From positions 28,016-92,015 of the forward strand of contig JAEWMQ010000114.1 of the NCBI GenBank assembly GCA_023393125.1: a stretch of DNA of 64,000 nucleotides, read 5' to 3'. The stretch comes from Bacillota bacterium (GTDB lineage Bacteria > Bacillota > Clostridia > Lachnospirales > Cellulosilyticaceae). Below, one piece after another: positions 53,493 to 63,476 of this stretch. The notes under the pieces are model-generated. The model was not told where the DNA came from and ran no database searches. It saw only the letters and a list, made by a program, of their open reading frames with translations. Numbering within the stretch: position 1 is the stretch's first letter; each line of letters starts with the position of its first letter. A program made the position numbers and the translations under genes.

Positions 53493-56141
53493 CTATTTAA
53501 CTGCTAACCAATTAGTGCCTTCATGAACATCCACTAAAAGTGGCACGCTTAAACTTGCAGCATTTTCCATTTCTTCTTTTAAAAGTTTTTTAACAATAGC
53601 CACTTCATCTTTATGCGTATCGATTAAAAGCTCATCATGAACTGTTAAAATAAGTTTAGACCTGAGATTATACTCTTTAATCTTTTGATGTACACGAATC
53701 ATAGCAATCTTTATAATATCAGCAGAAGTACCTTGAATAGGTGTATTCATAGCTACACGTTTCCCAAATTCTCTCATATTATAATTACTTGCTAGTATCT
53801 CTGGAATGTCTCTTTTTCGATGATATAATGTTTCTACATAACCATTTTGCATAGCAAAATCAATAATTTCATCTAAATAGGCTTTAATGCATGGATATTT
53901 TTCAAAATAGCCATCAATATATTTTTGAGCTTCTTTCTGACTGATTTTAAGATCTTCTGATAAAGCAAAAGAACTAATGCCATAGACAATCCCAAAATTA
54001 ACGGCCTTTGCATTATTACGCTGCATACTTGTTACCTCTTCAAAAGGTATATGGAAAACTTGTGAAGCTGTTAAGGCATGGATATCTATATTTTCTTTAA
54101 AAGCCTTGATAAGTGTCGGATCTCCTGACATATGGGCAAGTACTCGTAACTCAATTTGAGAATAATCACCATCTAAGAAAATGTGGTCTTCTGAACTAGG
54201 TACAAATAACTGACGGATTTTCTTTCCCATTTCAAATTTAACAGGAATATTTTGTAAATTAGGTTCTGTGCTACTTAAACGTCCTGTAGCCGTAATTGTT
54301 TGATTGAAAGTAGAATGAATCTTATTCTGCTCAGTCAATACATTTAAAAGTCCATCTACATAGGTTGACTTTAATTTAGCATACTGACGATATTCTAAAA
54401 TTTGTTCCACAATAGGATAATCATCTTTCAAAGCTTCTAACACTTCTGCAGCTGTAGAATAACCAGTTTTAGTTTTCTTAGCACATGGAATACCTAATTT
54501 TTCAAATAAAATAACCCCTAATTGTTTTGGTGAATTAATATTAAAGCTTTCTCCAGCCGCTTCATAAATAGAAGTTGTCAATTGATCTAATAGGCTCTGT
54601 AGTTCTTCTCCATAGCTTCTGAGTCCTTCTGGATCTACTTTAATGCCTTCTACTTCCATATCAAAAAGAACATCTATTAGCGGCATTTCTATATCATAAA
54701 ATAGCCTTATCATATTTTGCTCTTGAAGTGCTTCTTTCATAGCTTTTGCCACATTTATAGATAGCTGTGCCCTTTTTCCTAAGTTTGCTACGCGATCTGC
54801 ATCCTCTAATTGCATCCATTTCTTTTGGCTTTTTCCTTTACCTAGTAGATTCTCTAGGCTCATTAAACTTTGCCTATTGAGGAAGAGCTCTTCTAACTCT
54901 GCTAGGTCATAAGTCTTATTGGTAGGATGCAGTAAATAAGCTGAAATAAATGTATCAAAACAAACGCCGTTTAATCCTAATCCCACATTAAAAAGCTCAT
55001 GCTTAAACGCTTTGCTATCATGAACTATTTTTTGATAAGTAGCACTTTCTAAAAATTCTATCAAAGTACTTTTAGCCTCTGTATCTGTTAAATCCCATTC
55101 TGTATATCCTAGTTGTTCTTCTGTGGAAACACCTAATCCTAATGTGTTATCTTCTACAAAATAAGCTATACCAATCATTTGATCCTTAGCTTCATTCATA
55201 AAGTTCTTAAAATCAGCTATCTCCCATTTGCCTACGCTAATATCTTCTATGTCTTGAGCAGATTTATCTTCAGCTTTAGGTAATTTGGTTAAAAGAGACT
55301 TAAGTTCTAAATCTCTAAATAACTCAGTTGCTTCATTGTCTAAAGTGAGATCAAATTCAAAGTCTTGCCATTTATATTCTAGTGGCACATCACAAATAAT
55401 CGTAGCAAGCATTTTGCTATCTCTGGCATCTTGTGCATAAGTCGTTAAATTTTCTTTAAGTTTCTTTTGGGTAATTTGTTCTACCTGTTCCAATAGATTC
55501 TCAATACTACCATATTCTTTAATTAATTTAATAGCTGTTTTTTCACCAATACCTGGTACCCCTTTGATATTATCTGAAGCATCACCCATAAGCCCTTTCA
55601 CATCTACAAAGGCAGTTGGTGAGACCCCATAGGTCTCCATAACATCTTTAGCGAAAAAGCTCTCTATTTCTGTTCCGGTCTTCTTAGTACGTGGAATTTT
55701 GATTTCGATGACATCTGATGTAATTTGGAAAAGATCTCGGTCCCCTGACACAACAGTTACCTGCATACCTGCTTCTTCTCCTGCTTTAGCTAAGGTCCCT
55801 AATACGTCATCTGCTTCAAAACCTTCTTTTTCAACAATATGGATATGCATCGTTCTAAGTACTTTTTTAAGTAGAGGAATCTGTACTCTAAGTTCTTCTG
55901 GCATGCCCTTTCGATTCCCTTTATAATCTGCTGAAAATTCATGTCTAAAGGTAGGGACGCTTAAATCAAAAGTAATCCCTAAATAATCTGGTTTTTCTTT
56001 TTCAATGATACTTAACATCATATTTAAAAAGCCGTATACTGCATTGGTATATTGACCGCTTTTATTCGTTAATAAAGGCACCCCGTAAAAGGCACGGTTG
56101 GCAATACTATGCCCATCAAATAATAATAGTTTTTGTTTCAT
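53493..56141 (-). CDS. polA: DNA polymerase I
   Basis: 882-aa repair and Okazaki-fragment polymerase. The 5'-3' exonuclease domain is at about 1-290 (FDGHSIANRAFYG, SGDRDLFQ). The middle 3'-5' exonuclease domain (about 300-470) lacks the acidic motifs: the DxE position reads IAY and the NxxxD and YxxxD motifs are altered, so proofreading is presumably lost, as in Bacillus. The polymerase domain has DYSQIELRVLAH, the O-helix RNNAKAVNFGIVYG and VHDELL. It heads polA-coaE. Confidence 0.96.
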   Translation of the reverse strand: MKQKLLLFDGHSIANRAFYGVPLLTNKSGQYTNAVYGFLNMMLSIIEKEKPDYLGITFDLSVPTFRHEFSADYKGNRKGMPEELRVQIPLLKKVLRTMHIHIVEKEGFEADDVLGTLAKAGEEAGMQVTVVSGDRDLFQITSDVIEIKIPRTKKTGTEIESFFAKDVMETYGVSPTAFVDVKGLMGDASDNIKGVPGIGEKTAIKLIKEYGSIENLLEQVEQITQKKLKENLTTYAQDARDSKMLATIICDVPLEYKWQDFEFDLTLDNEATELFRDLELKSLLTKLPKAEDKSAQDIEDISVGKWEIADFKNFMNEAKDQMIGIAYFVEDNTLGLGVSTEEQLGYTEWDLTDTEAKSTLIEFLESATYQKIVHDSKAFKHELFNVGLGLNGVCFDTFISAYLLHPTNKTYDLAELEELFLNRQSLMSLENLLGKGKSQKKWMQLEDADRVANLGKRAQLSINVAKAMKEALQEQNMIRLFYDIEMPLIDVLFDMEVEGIKVDPEGLRSYGEELQSLLDQLTTSIYEAAGESFNINSPKQLGVILFEKLGIPCAKKTKTGYSTAAEVLEALKDDYPIVEQILEYRQYAKLKSTYVDGLLNVLTEQNKIHSTFNQTITATGRLSSTEPNLQNIPVKFEMGKKIRQLFVPSSEDHIFLDGDYSQIELRVLAHMSGDPTLIKAFKENIDIHALTASQVFHIPFEEVTSMQRNNAKAVNFGIVYGISSFALSEDLKISQKEAQKYIDGYFEKYPCIKAYLDEIIDFAMQNGYVETLYHRKRDIPEILASNYNMREFGKRVAMNTPIQGTSADIIKIAMIRVHQKIKEYNLRSKLILTVHDELLIDTHKDEVAIVKKLLKEEMENAASLSVPLLVDVHEGTNWLAVK

Positions 56142-56168
56142 ATAGCACCTCTTTTGTTATTTAAAAAT

Positions 56169-56197
56169 AGTATAACATATTTTTCTCATCTTGTTAT
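56169..56197 (-). promoter_or_regulatory. Promoter of polA-coaE
   Basis: On the minus strand ATAACA (56192-56197), a 17-bp spacer and TATACT (56169-56174), about 28 bases before the ATG. A second TATAAT lies farther upstream. Nothing else is evident in this 218-bp gap besides the recO terminator. Confidence 0.65.
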
Positions 56198-56319
56198 GTT
56201 AAACCATTAGCTGTTCTTATTCTATTATAGTATACCCTATGTGCTAATTTTTTACAGTATTTATTATAAGAAATTCAACTTTTCTTAATTAAAACTTCAA
56301 GAAATGACTCCTTAAACAT

Positions 56320-56361
56320 AAAACAGACTTAATCTTTTAAGTTTTAGATTAAGTCTGTTTT
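56320..56361 (-). terminator. Terminator after recO
   Basis: A perfect 15-bp stem (56320-56334 with 56347-56361) overlaps the recO stop, followed by a short T stretch on the minus strand. Confidence 0.85.
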
Positions 56362-57118
56362 ATAGTCTTTCTAATTTTTCAATAAAATCAAGGGTTTTAA
56401 ATGGTTTATCTACATAGTAATGTACATAGCGATTTCCCACTGCATCTAATTCCTTTTGTACTTCTTGACTAATTTGAAAATGATAAAGATGTTTTAAAGA
56501 TGCCCCTAAAATATATTGAAGCGTGTATAACGTACCATAGCTTAAAGCAGTTACATCTATATAGCTCCCCTTGCAATCTTTGCATAGAAGCCCACCTGCT
56601 TCAGCAGAAAAATAATAACGTTCTTCTTCTTTTTCTACTAACGCTATACCACAGTTAGTACATGCAAAAAGCTGTGGCATAAAACCTAATAGGCCTAATG
56701 CTCTCATTTCGAAAACGCGTCTAATACGTTTACAATCTGCCTCTGACTTACTCAAAGCCTGCAACGTTACTAGTGTAAGCTTTAATAATTCACTTTGTAC
56801 TAGACCAGGCTCAGTAACATAGTAAATAAATTCCATTATGTAACTTCCATAGCTTAATGTAGATAAATCATTTCTGATATTATGAAACATTTCAATTAGA
56901 TCTACTGACACTAAACGATAGGTATCTTTATAAGAGGTTAGCATAAAATCTCCATAAACAAATAATTGGGTTGAAGATGCAAAACCTTTATCTGACTTCT
57001 TAGCCTTAGGAGCAATAGCCTGAATACGTCCTAAATCTTTTGTAAAGAGAGTGATATACTTATCACTCTCTCCTACAATGTGTTCTTTAATCACTAATGC
57101 TTTTGTTCTTACCATCAT
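56360..57118 (-). CDS. recO: DNA repair protein RecO
   Basis: 252-aa recombination mediator that helps load RecA. An N-terminal OB fold (residues about 1-80) is followed by a helical domain with a four-cysteine zinc site, CTNC...CKDC (about 150-180). It ends the era-yqzL-recO transcript. Confidence 0.94.
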   Translation of the reverse strand: MMVRTKALVIKEHIVGESDKYITLFTKDLGRIQAIAPKAKKSDKGFASSTQLFVYGDFMLTSYKDTYRLVSVDLIEMFHNIRNDLSTLSYGSYIMEFIYYVTEPGLVQSELLKLTLVTLQALSKSEADCKRIRRVFEMRALGLLGFMPQLFACTNCGIALVEKEEERYYFSAEAGGLLCKDCKGSYIDVTALSYGTLYTLQYILGASLKHLYHFQISQEVQKELDAVGNRYVHYYVDKPFKTLDFIEKLERL

Positions 57119-57125
57119 GTTACAA

Positions 57126-57263
57126 TCATCCTACCTCATTTGTTTCTTTAGGTAACTCTGTTGTACCTATATGACTATGATATTCTCTTTCATACGCCTT
57201 ATAATTCATATACGCATCAATATTACCTGTTGTCATAAAATAACTCCAAAATTCTTGTAACAT
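57126..57263 (-). CDS. yqzL: YqzL family small protein
   Basis: 45-aa protein found by manual translation of the gap between era and recO. The ATG at 57263 follows AGGGGG, and the frame ends 7 nt before recO. The opening MLQEFWSYFMTTGNIDAYMNYK matches the YqzL pattern (aromatic-rich, then TGN-x-D/E-x-Y). In Bacillus yqzL sits at the same place. Function unknown. Confidence 0.85.
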   Translation of the reverse strand: MLQEFWSYFMTTGNIDAYMNYKAYEREYHSHIGTTELPKETNEVG

Positions 57264-57359
57264 TTTATAACCCCCTATTGGTTGATTTATAGTTAAGTTA
57301 CGCAATTTTTACAAAGCTATCCTACAAAAAAACTACCAATTAGAAGGACCTTGACAACT

Positions 57360-58268
57360 TTACATTAGATTTCTTTTATCATAACCATAGTTTTTAACAA
57401 GAAAATCACTATCACGCCAATTCTTTTTCACTTTTACCCAAAGCGTTAAATATATTTTAGATCCTAAAAGACGTTCCATATCATAACGTGCTTTTGATCC
57501 GATTTCTTTAATCATTTGTCCCTGTTTTCCTATAATAATACGTTTATGAGAATCTCTTTCACAGACAATTGTAGCTTCTATATCTACAATGTCGCCTTCC
57601 TCTCTTTTACTCATGGTTTCAATCTCTATTGCAATACCATGTGGAATTTCCTTATCTAATAAATGAAGTGCCTTTTCTCTAATGATTTCGGCTACTATTT
57701 GACGTTCAGGTTGATCAGTCAACATATCACTTGGGAAGAACTGTGGCCCTTCTGGCAAATAAGCTGGCATGCATTTTAAAATAGCATCCAAATTCGTATT
57801 TTCATATGCTGAAATAGGAATAATCTCTTTAAAATCATAAGCCTCACGATATGTTTCAATGGTTTTAAGTACGGTTTCTCTAGATACACTATCAATTTTG
57901 TTAATACATAAAAAAACTGGTGTCGAAATACCCTTTAAACGCTCTATAATTTCCCCATCTGTTTTTCCTATAAATGGCTCTGCTTCTACTAGATAAAAGA
58001 TAGCATCTACTTCATTTAAGGTAGTCATAGCTGATTTCACCATAAACTCACCAAGCTTATTTTTAGGTGTATGAATTCCTGGTGTATCAATAAAAACAGC
58101 TTGGTAATGTTTAGTTGTTAAAACCGTTTGGATACGATTACGTGTTGTTTGTGGCTTATTAGACATAATGGCAATTTTCTCACCAATGAGTTTATTCATT
58201 AAGGTAGATTTACCTACATTCGGTCTACCAATAATAGATACAAACCCTGACTTAAATGTTTCTTTCAT
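57360..58268 (-). CDS. era: GTPase Era
   Basis: 302-aa GTPase needed for 16S rRNA maturation and 30S assembly. The G domain has GRPNVGKSTLM, DTPGIH and NKID; the C-terminal KH domain (about 205-302) has IIGKQGQMIKEIG and binds the 3' end of 16S rRNA. GGAGG precedes the ATG. Neighbours ybeY and cdd match the conserved order. Confidence 0.97.
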   Translation of the reverse strand: MKETFKSGFVSIIGRPNVGKSTLMNKLIGEKIAIMSNKPQTTRNRIQTVLTTKHYQAVFIDTPGIHTPKNKLGEFMVKSAMTTLNEVDAIFYLVEAEPFIGKTDGEIIERLKGISTPVFLCINKIDSVSRETVLKTIETYREAYDFKEIIPISAYENTNLDAILKCMPAYLPEGPQFFPSDMLTDQPERQIVAEIIREKALHLLDKEIPHGIAIEIETMSKREEGDIVDIEATIVCERDSHKRIIIGKQGQMIKEIGSKARYDMERLLGSKIYLTLWVKVKKNWRDSDFLVKNYGYDKRNLM

Positions 58269-58289
58269 TTTTTCCTCCTATGAGTATTT

Positions 58290-58694
58290 CTACTCGTCTT
58301 TTAATAAATCTGCTTTTGTAAAAGTATAAGGGAACATCTCTCCAAAAGGAATCACTTTCATCTCACCTTTTGCATTTTCAAAAATAAAATCTCCCTCGCT
58401 CATAAATTCAGAAATCACTTGTCTACAAATCCCACAAGGATAAGTAAACTCATTATGACTTCCTACAATGGCAATGGCTGCAATTTCATGTTCGCCTTCT
58501 GACACTGCTTTAAAAATAGCTGTACGTTCGGCACAATTAGTAGCTCCATATGAGGCATTTTCTACATTGCAACCTGTATAGATCTTACCACTTTTCATCA
58601 GCACAGCAGCACCTACTTTAAACTTTGAATAAGGTACATAGGCCTTTTCCTGCGCTTCATGTGCTTTTACTAGTAACTCTTTATATTGTTTCAT
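58290..58694 (-). CDS. cdd: Cytidine deaminase
   Basis: 134-aa zinc enzyme converting cytidine to uridine for pyrimidine salvage. Zinc motifs are C-AER (NVENASYGATNCAERTAI) and PCGIC. I chose the ATG at 58694, nine bases after AGAGG; the ATG at 58703 overlaps that site. The diacylglycerol/undecaprenol kinase gene that often sits between ybeY and cdd is absent. Confidence 0.95.
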   Translation of the reverse strand: MKQYKELLVKAHEAQEKAYVPYSKFKVGAAVLMKSGKIYTGCNVENASYGATNCAERTAIFKAVSEGEHEIAAIAIVGSHNEFTYPCGICRQVISEFMSEGDFIFENAKGEMKVIPFGEMFPYTFTKADLLKDE

Positions 58695-58706
58695 GTCAAT
58701 CATCCT

Positions 58707-59219
58707 CTATCTCAATATGGAAAGACATTGTAACACACTTTCCTGCTTTTTGACCATAGTTTTTTCATCTTCATCTGTCATATGGTCATATCCTAAAAGA
58801 TGAAGCATACTATGAGCCACTAAAAAGCAAACTTCTCTAGTTAAAGAATGACCATAATTTGTGGCCTGCTCTCTAGCCTTATCTGCACATAAAATAATAT
58901 CTCCTAAAATGACTTCTTCTGTATCATAATTGACACAACTAGCAGTATCAAGTTTATCCCAATTAATATGTCCAATATAATCTGGATCTATTTGAGGAAA
59001 AGAGAGTACATCTGTTGGACGGTCTATCTCTCGATGTTCCTTATTAATCTCATGAATAGTCTCTAAATCAACTACTGTTAAACTTACCTCTACTTCGAAA
59101 GGTACCTCTTCTTCGTCTAAGCATTGATTGATAACCGCTTTTACCTGTTCTAGTAATTCATCTTGTTCTTTAAAAAAATCAACTTCGTCTTCTAAATAGA
59201 GTGTCACTTTATTTTTCAT
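58707..59219 (-). CDS. ybeY: Endoribonuclease YbeY
   Basis: 170-aa metal-dependent RNase for 16S rRNA 3' maturation and ribosome quality control. The zinc triad HSMLHLLGYDH is intact. The start overlaps the end of the pgpH gene: ATG at 59219, 11 nt before that stop ends, with GGAAAGG very close; an in-frame TTG at 59237 is the alternative. Translational coupling is likely. Confidence 0.93.
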   Translation of the reverse strand: MKNKVTLYLEDEVDFFKEQDELLEQVKAVINQCLDEEEVPFEVEVSLTVVDLETIHEINKEHREIDRPTDVLSFPQIDPDYIGHINWDKLDTASCVNYDTEEVILGDIILCADKAREQATNYGHSLTREVCFLVAHSMLHLLGYDHMTDEDEKTMVKKQESVLQCLSILR

Positions 59220-61236
59220 TCCTTTCCGGATAAACAATACGCTGATGATACATACCTGTCAACATCTTTGTAAAAGAATCTATAATTTTATCAATATCAG
59301 ATATGTATAATTCACATTCAGATAACTGTCCTTCATCCAGTTTTTGTTTAACCATTTTTCTAACAATCGACTCGATTGTCAGTTCTTTTCCTAATTTATC
59401 TTGCATTGATCTTAAAGTTGCTTCTACTACATCCGCTAACATAACAAGTGCTGCTTCTTTTGTTTTTGGTTTAGGACCAGGATATTTAAATGCCTCTTCT
59501 GCCACTTCACCATCACTTTCTTGTTGGGCTTTGATATAAAAATACTGCATCGTGCTTGTCCCATGATGTTGGCATATCATATCTTTTATATAATTAGGCA
59601 AATGATATTCTTCTGCTAATTTAATTCCTTCTGTCACATGTGAAACGATCACATTATAGCTTTCTTGTGGTGTCATATAGTCATGTGGATTATTGGCTCC
59701 TTGGTTTTCTTTAAAATACTTACTACATGTAAGTTTTCCAATATCATGATAATAACCACCCACTCTTGCCATAAGAGGATTTGCATTAATAGCAGAAGCT
59801 GCACTTTCTGCTAGGTTTGCAACTAATAAGCTATGATAATAAGTACCTGTAGCTTCTAATAAGAGGCGCTTTAGGATCGGTTGATTTGGATTTGTCATTT
59901 CTAGTAGCTGCATAGGTGTTGTAAAACCAAATAAAGATTCAAAAGCAGGAAGAGCCCCAACTACTGTTACTACAGCAATGATGCCCATAATAAAGGCAAC
60001 CAATCCTTGTGATATAACTGATATGTTTAATTCTGAACCAATAAAAAGTTTAAGCCCTATGAAAGTAAAACATTGAATAAGACCTACATACACACCATTC
60101 ATAACTGTTTTTGTTCGTTCTTCCATACGCGTCACAATTAAAATACTAGCAATTCCCGATATAATAAAGTATAAAACAAATAAAATATCCCCTTTAAAAA
60201 TAGTGGTTGAAAAAATAATGATTAATATTTGTACAAAAGCAGCTATAACAGGCCCTACAGCAAATGCAATAATCATACATGGTACACTTAAAGGAAGATA
60301 GACGAAGGATACCCCTACCATCATCCTCGTTACGACAATAGCTAATGCATATAAAATGAGTACTAAATTCAGCTGTCTTTGATCTTTTATTTTAAGGTTA
60401 TAACCCGTTTTTATAAATTTAAAACTTAAATAGCTCATTAAAAGCATCAAAATCAAAATACCACTGTATTGCTTATATTTAACTGTTTTATCTGTATCTA
60501 AATAACCTACTTTTTCTAATAGCTTATAAGTTTCTTCTGTTACTTTTGATCCTTTTTCAATAATCTTTTCTTGGGCCAATACATAAACAGGATCTATTTT
60601 ATCACTTTCTATCTTTTTTAGCTCATTAGTAGCCACCTCATCTTCTACAACATTAGGTGCTAAAACAGCATTAATGATATCTTGAGCAATTTTCTTCATG
60701 GTTACACTTAAATCTGTGTTATCTACAGCACTTCGTACCTCTGCTATTTTATTACTATCTTCGTTAGAAATACCTGTTGTGAAAATATTACTGGCAATAC
60801 CAATACAAGTATCTTTTACATCAGTTAATTCATTCATAGAAGCACCTAGTAGCGCTGCATACTGTTCATTATATAAACCTATAGGTGAGCGCCCACTCAG
60901 GACTTCTACTTCAGTTTTTTCTAGAGTGGTCGCTACATCTGAATTCTGTATAGCTGTAACAGCTTCAAATAACTTTTCAATGTTCCCAATTGCTTTTTCT
61001 TGCACCGTACTATCTTTTTTATAAACAGGCTCCACACTTGCAGCTGCTAGGGTTCGTAGACGATTAGTAGCTATTTCATTTTCCACTTGAAAAGGTGCAT
61101 AAACCGTCTCCTTTGCAATCTCTCCAATTTGTAAAGATACCTTTTTTATAAAGAAATTGCCTGAAATAACCGAAAAGAATGTTGTGATTAAAGCTAGTGC
61201 TAAAAAAGCAACCCATCCATATCTCCTTTTTTTCAT
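59209..61236 (-). CDS. pgpH: PgpH-type 7TM-HD cyclic-di-AMP phosphodiesterase
   Basis: 675-aa membrane protein. An N-terminal helix, an extracytoplasmic 7TMR-HDED domain (about 40-250), seven membrane helices (about 255-440) and a cytosolic HD domain (GGYYHDIGKL at about 495, then H and D ligands) are visible. The family degrades the second messenger c-di-AMP, which controls osmolyte and K+ balance. Position between phoH and ybeY is conserved in Firmicutes (yqfF). Confidence 0.93.
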   Translation of the reverse strand: MKKRRYGWVAFLALALITTFFSVISGNFFIKKVSLQIGEIAKETVYAPFQVENEIATNRLRTLAAASVEPVYKKDSTVQEKAIGNIEKLFEAVTAIQNSDVATTLEKTEVEVLSGRSPIGLYNEQYAALLGASMNELTDVKDTCIGIASNIFTTGISNEDSNKIAEVRSAVDNTDLSVTMKKIAQDIINAVLAPNVVEDEVATNELKKIESDKIDPVYVLAQEKIIEKGSKVTEETYKLLEKVGYLDTDKTVKYKQYSGILILMLLMSYLSFKFIKTGYNLKIKDQRQLNLVLILYALAIVVTRMMVGVSFVYLPLSVPCMIIAFAVGPVIAAFVQILIIIFSTTIFKGDILFVLYFIISGIASILIVTRMEERTKTVMNGVYVGLIQCFTFIGLKLFIGSELNISVISQGLVAFIMGIIAVVTVVGALPAFESLFGFTTPMQLLEMTNPNQPILKRLLLEATGTYYHSLLVANLAESAASAINANPLMARVGGYYHDIGKLTCSKYFKENQGANNPHDYMTPQESYNVIVSHVTEGIKLAEEYHLPNYIKDMICQHHGTSTMQYFYIKAQQESDGEVAEEAFKYPGPKPKTKEAALVMLADVVEATLRSMQDKLGKELTIESIVRKMVKQKLDEGQLSECELYISDIDKIIDSFTKMLTGMYHQRIVYPERNEK

Positions 61237-61273
61237 CTTTTGTCCCCCTTTGATTCTTATGCCTTTCTTTAAC

Positions 61274-62242
61274 CTATTCTTTTTCTACTTTATTTTCAAA
61301 GGCATCATAAGCTTCTACTATACGCTGTACAATAGGATGTCTTACCACATCGTTTTTTCCTAGATAAGAAAACCCTATTCCTTCTACCCCTTCTAAAATC
61401 TTCATCGCTACCTTTAACCCACTTAACCTTTCACTTGGCAAATCAACTTGAGTTAAATCACCAGTAACAACAACTTTAGAATTAAATCCTATACGAGTTA
61501 AAAACATCTTCATTTGAGGTGATGTTGTATTTTGTGCTTCATCTAATACAATAAAGGCATTATTAAGAGTACGTCCTCTCATATAAGCTAGAGGTGCTAC
61601 TTCTATCAATCCTTTTTCCATATTTTTTTCAAAGTTCTCAGGCCCCATAATTTCAAATAAAGCATCATATAAAGGGCGAAGATAAGGGTCTACTTTACTT
61701 TGCAAGTCCCCTGGCAAGAAACCTAATTTTTCACCTGCTTCAATAGCTGGTCTTGTCAAAATGATTTTACTGACTTCATTTTTTCGAAAAGCATTAACTG
61801 CCATAGCCATTGCTAAATAGGTCTTTCCTGTACCTGCAGGCCCAATACCAAACACAATTGTGTTTTTCTTGATTTTTTTTATATATTCACTTTGACCTAC
61901 TGTTTTACATTTAATGGGCTTACCTAAATGGGTCAAAATAACGGCTTCTTGACTTAACTCACTTAACTGTTCTTCTTGATACTTATTTAAAGAATCCAAT
62001 ATATATTTAACACGTTGAGCATCAATCTCTTCATGTTTTTTTGCTACTTGAAAAAGTTGATTAAGTACCTTGATAGCTGCATCTACTTGTTTCGGATCTC
62101 CTCCTACTTTAATCTTGTCATTTCTTAAAACAACACTGACACGTAAAGTCTTTTCAATAAGTAAAAGATTTTCATCAAACTGGCCAAATACAGCACCAAT
62201 GTCATAGCTTGGTACCTCAAGTTCCTTTTCAATTTTGCTCAT
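61274..62242 (-). CDS. phoH: PhoH family ATPase (YbeZ-like)
   Basis: 322-aa P-loop ATPase with Walker A GPAGTGKTYLAMAM and Walker B VLDEAQNT, plus an N-terminal KH-like region. The family acts with YbeY in rRNA or RNA metabolism, and here it lies one gene from ybeY. Its ATG overlaps the yqfD stop by 14 nt, with AAAGGAG ten bases upstream. Confidence 0.94.
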   Translation of the reverse strand: MSKIEKELEVPSYDIGAVFGQFDENLLLIEKTLRVSVVLRNDKIKVGGDPKQVDAAIKVLNQLFQVAKKHEEIDAQRVKYILDSLNKYQEEQLSELSQEAVILTHLGKPIKCKTVGQSEYIKKIKKNTIVFGIGPAGTGKTYLAMAMAVNAFRKNEVSKIILTRPAIEAGEKLGFLPGDLQSKVDPYLRPLYDALFEIMGPENFEKNMEKGLIEVAPLAYMRGRTLNNAFIVLDEAQNTTSPQMKMFLTRIGFNSKVVVTGDLTQVDLPSERLSGLKVAMKILEGVEGIGFSYLGKNDVVRHPIVQRIVEAYDAFENKVEKE

Positions 62243-63461
62243 AATCTGTTTTCTCCTTTATTTGCTGACTTGCACCTTGGTCTAAATCTAAGCGATAACC
62301 AATATCCTCTTCGGCTATAACATAAAGCCTTCCAGTAATAGCATCCCCAGTTTTCTTAAAAAATGCTTCTCTTTTAAGAATTTGTGCATCTGCTCCCAAA
62401 CTACTTTCTATTTGTTCCCATAGCTGACAAAGTAACTGGTCCTCGGCATCTTCTTCGCTTAAGGTATATAAAATAGGTTTATATGCCACCCTGTTTTCAA
62501 CTTCTATTGCAAATGGCAATGGAAACATTTTGGTTATTTTTAATTGGTGCAGCGTAATTTGTCTATCAAAAGTACCACTAGGTGGTTTGGAGGCATAAAG
62601 CTTAAAGGCTTTATTAAAAAATTTTAGTGTCCACTTTTTACTCGTTTCATTGAGATATTGTTTTTTTTCTTGTTGGAACTGAATGGAGCCACTAGCTGTG
62701 TAAGTGGTCTTTCCCTTAACATGTGCTTTAGCAGATGTATAGTAAAGCGTAGTATCTTCCTCACCTCTAGGCATTTCTCCTGCTACTAAAAGTTCTCCCT
62801 TTTTTACAATATCTCCTGCCTTAACAAGTGGCATTCCTTTTTCTACTGCAATATATGTAACAAGTGCATCTCTTTTGGCAACAAGCATTTTAGGCTTTCC
62901 ATCAAGTTCGCTCATTTCAGGTTTAGGGGTACTTTCCGCCACACGTACAATCATCCTTGTGCCTTCATAAGTAATGCCTGTCCAAACAATGTCAGGATAT
63001 TGTTGTAACAAATAGGTTTCAGCCTCACGTAAATTCATTTTACCTTTTAGCTTACCTGCTTCATATCCTTTCTCTTCTAAATATTTAATAATATCTAAGC
63101 TGTTAATACGCTCTGCTCCTTCTACTTCTACTAACCAAACAAAAGAAGAAAGTAACCATAGCATAGCTATAAAAACAGCGCTACCTGCCACAAAAAAACG
63201 GCGTTTATTATAACGGTGTGCTATAAAAGGAAAACCCCTTTTGCCCACAATCTTCGCTCTGCAACGAGCCTTTTTAAGATCAGGCTTCATACGTTTAAAA
63301 GCCTCAATGGAAGTCTTAAAACACACCGTATTCTCTTTTTGTATCACATCCCACATGGGAATTTGATGATGAAGTGCAAGATTAAGAAATTTTTCTATCG
63401 TATATCCACTTATCTCTACTATAACATACCCTTTTAAATAATGCCATAATGATACAAACAA
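62229..63461 (-). CDS. yqfD: Sporulation protein YqfD
   Basis: 410-aa protein of the YqfD family, required for efficient sporulation in Bacillus. An N-terminal cytosolic domain, one membrane helix (about 89-110) and an extracytoplasmic domain (GAERINSLDIIKYLEEKGYEAG onward) are visible. The start is TTG at 63461, six bases after a strong AGGAGGTG. It is co-transcribed with yqfC. Confidence 0.92.
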   Translation of the reverse strand: MFVSLWHYLKGYVIVEISGYTIEKFLNLALHHQIPMWDVIQKENTVCFKTSIEAFKRMKPDLKKARCRAKIVGKRGFPFIAHRYNKRRFFVAGSAVFIAMLWLLSSFVWLVEVEGAERINSLDIIKYLEEKGYEAGKLKGKMNLREAETYLLQQYPDIVWTGITYEGTRMIVRVAESTPKPEMSELDGKPKMLVAKRDALVTYIAVEKGMPLVKAGDIVKKGELLVAGEMPRGEEDTTLYYTSAKAHVKGKTTYTASGSIQFQQEKKQYLNETSKKWTLKFFNKAFKLYASKPPSGTFDRQITLHQLKITKMFPLPFAIEVENRVAYKPILYTLSEEDAEDQLLCQLWEQIESSLGADAQILKREAFFKKTGDAITGRLYVIAEEDIGYRLDLDQGASQQIKEKTDYEQN

Positions 63462-63476
63462 AGTCTTTCACCTCCT

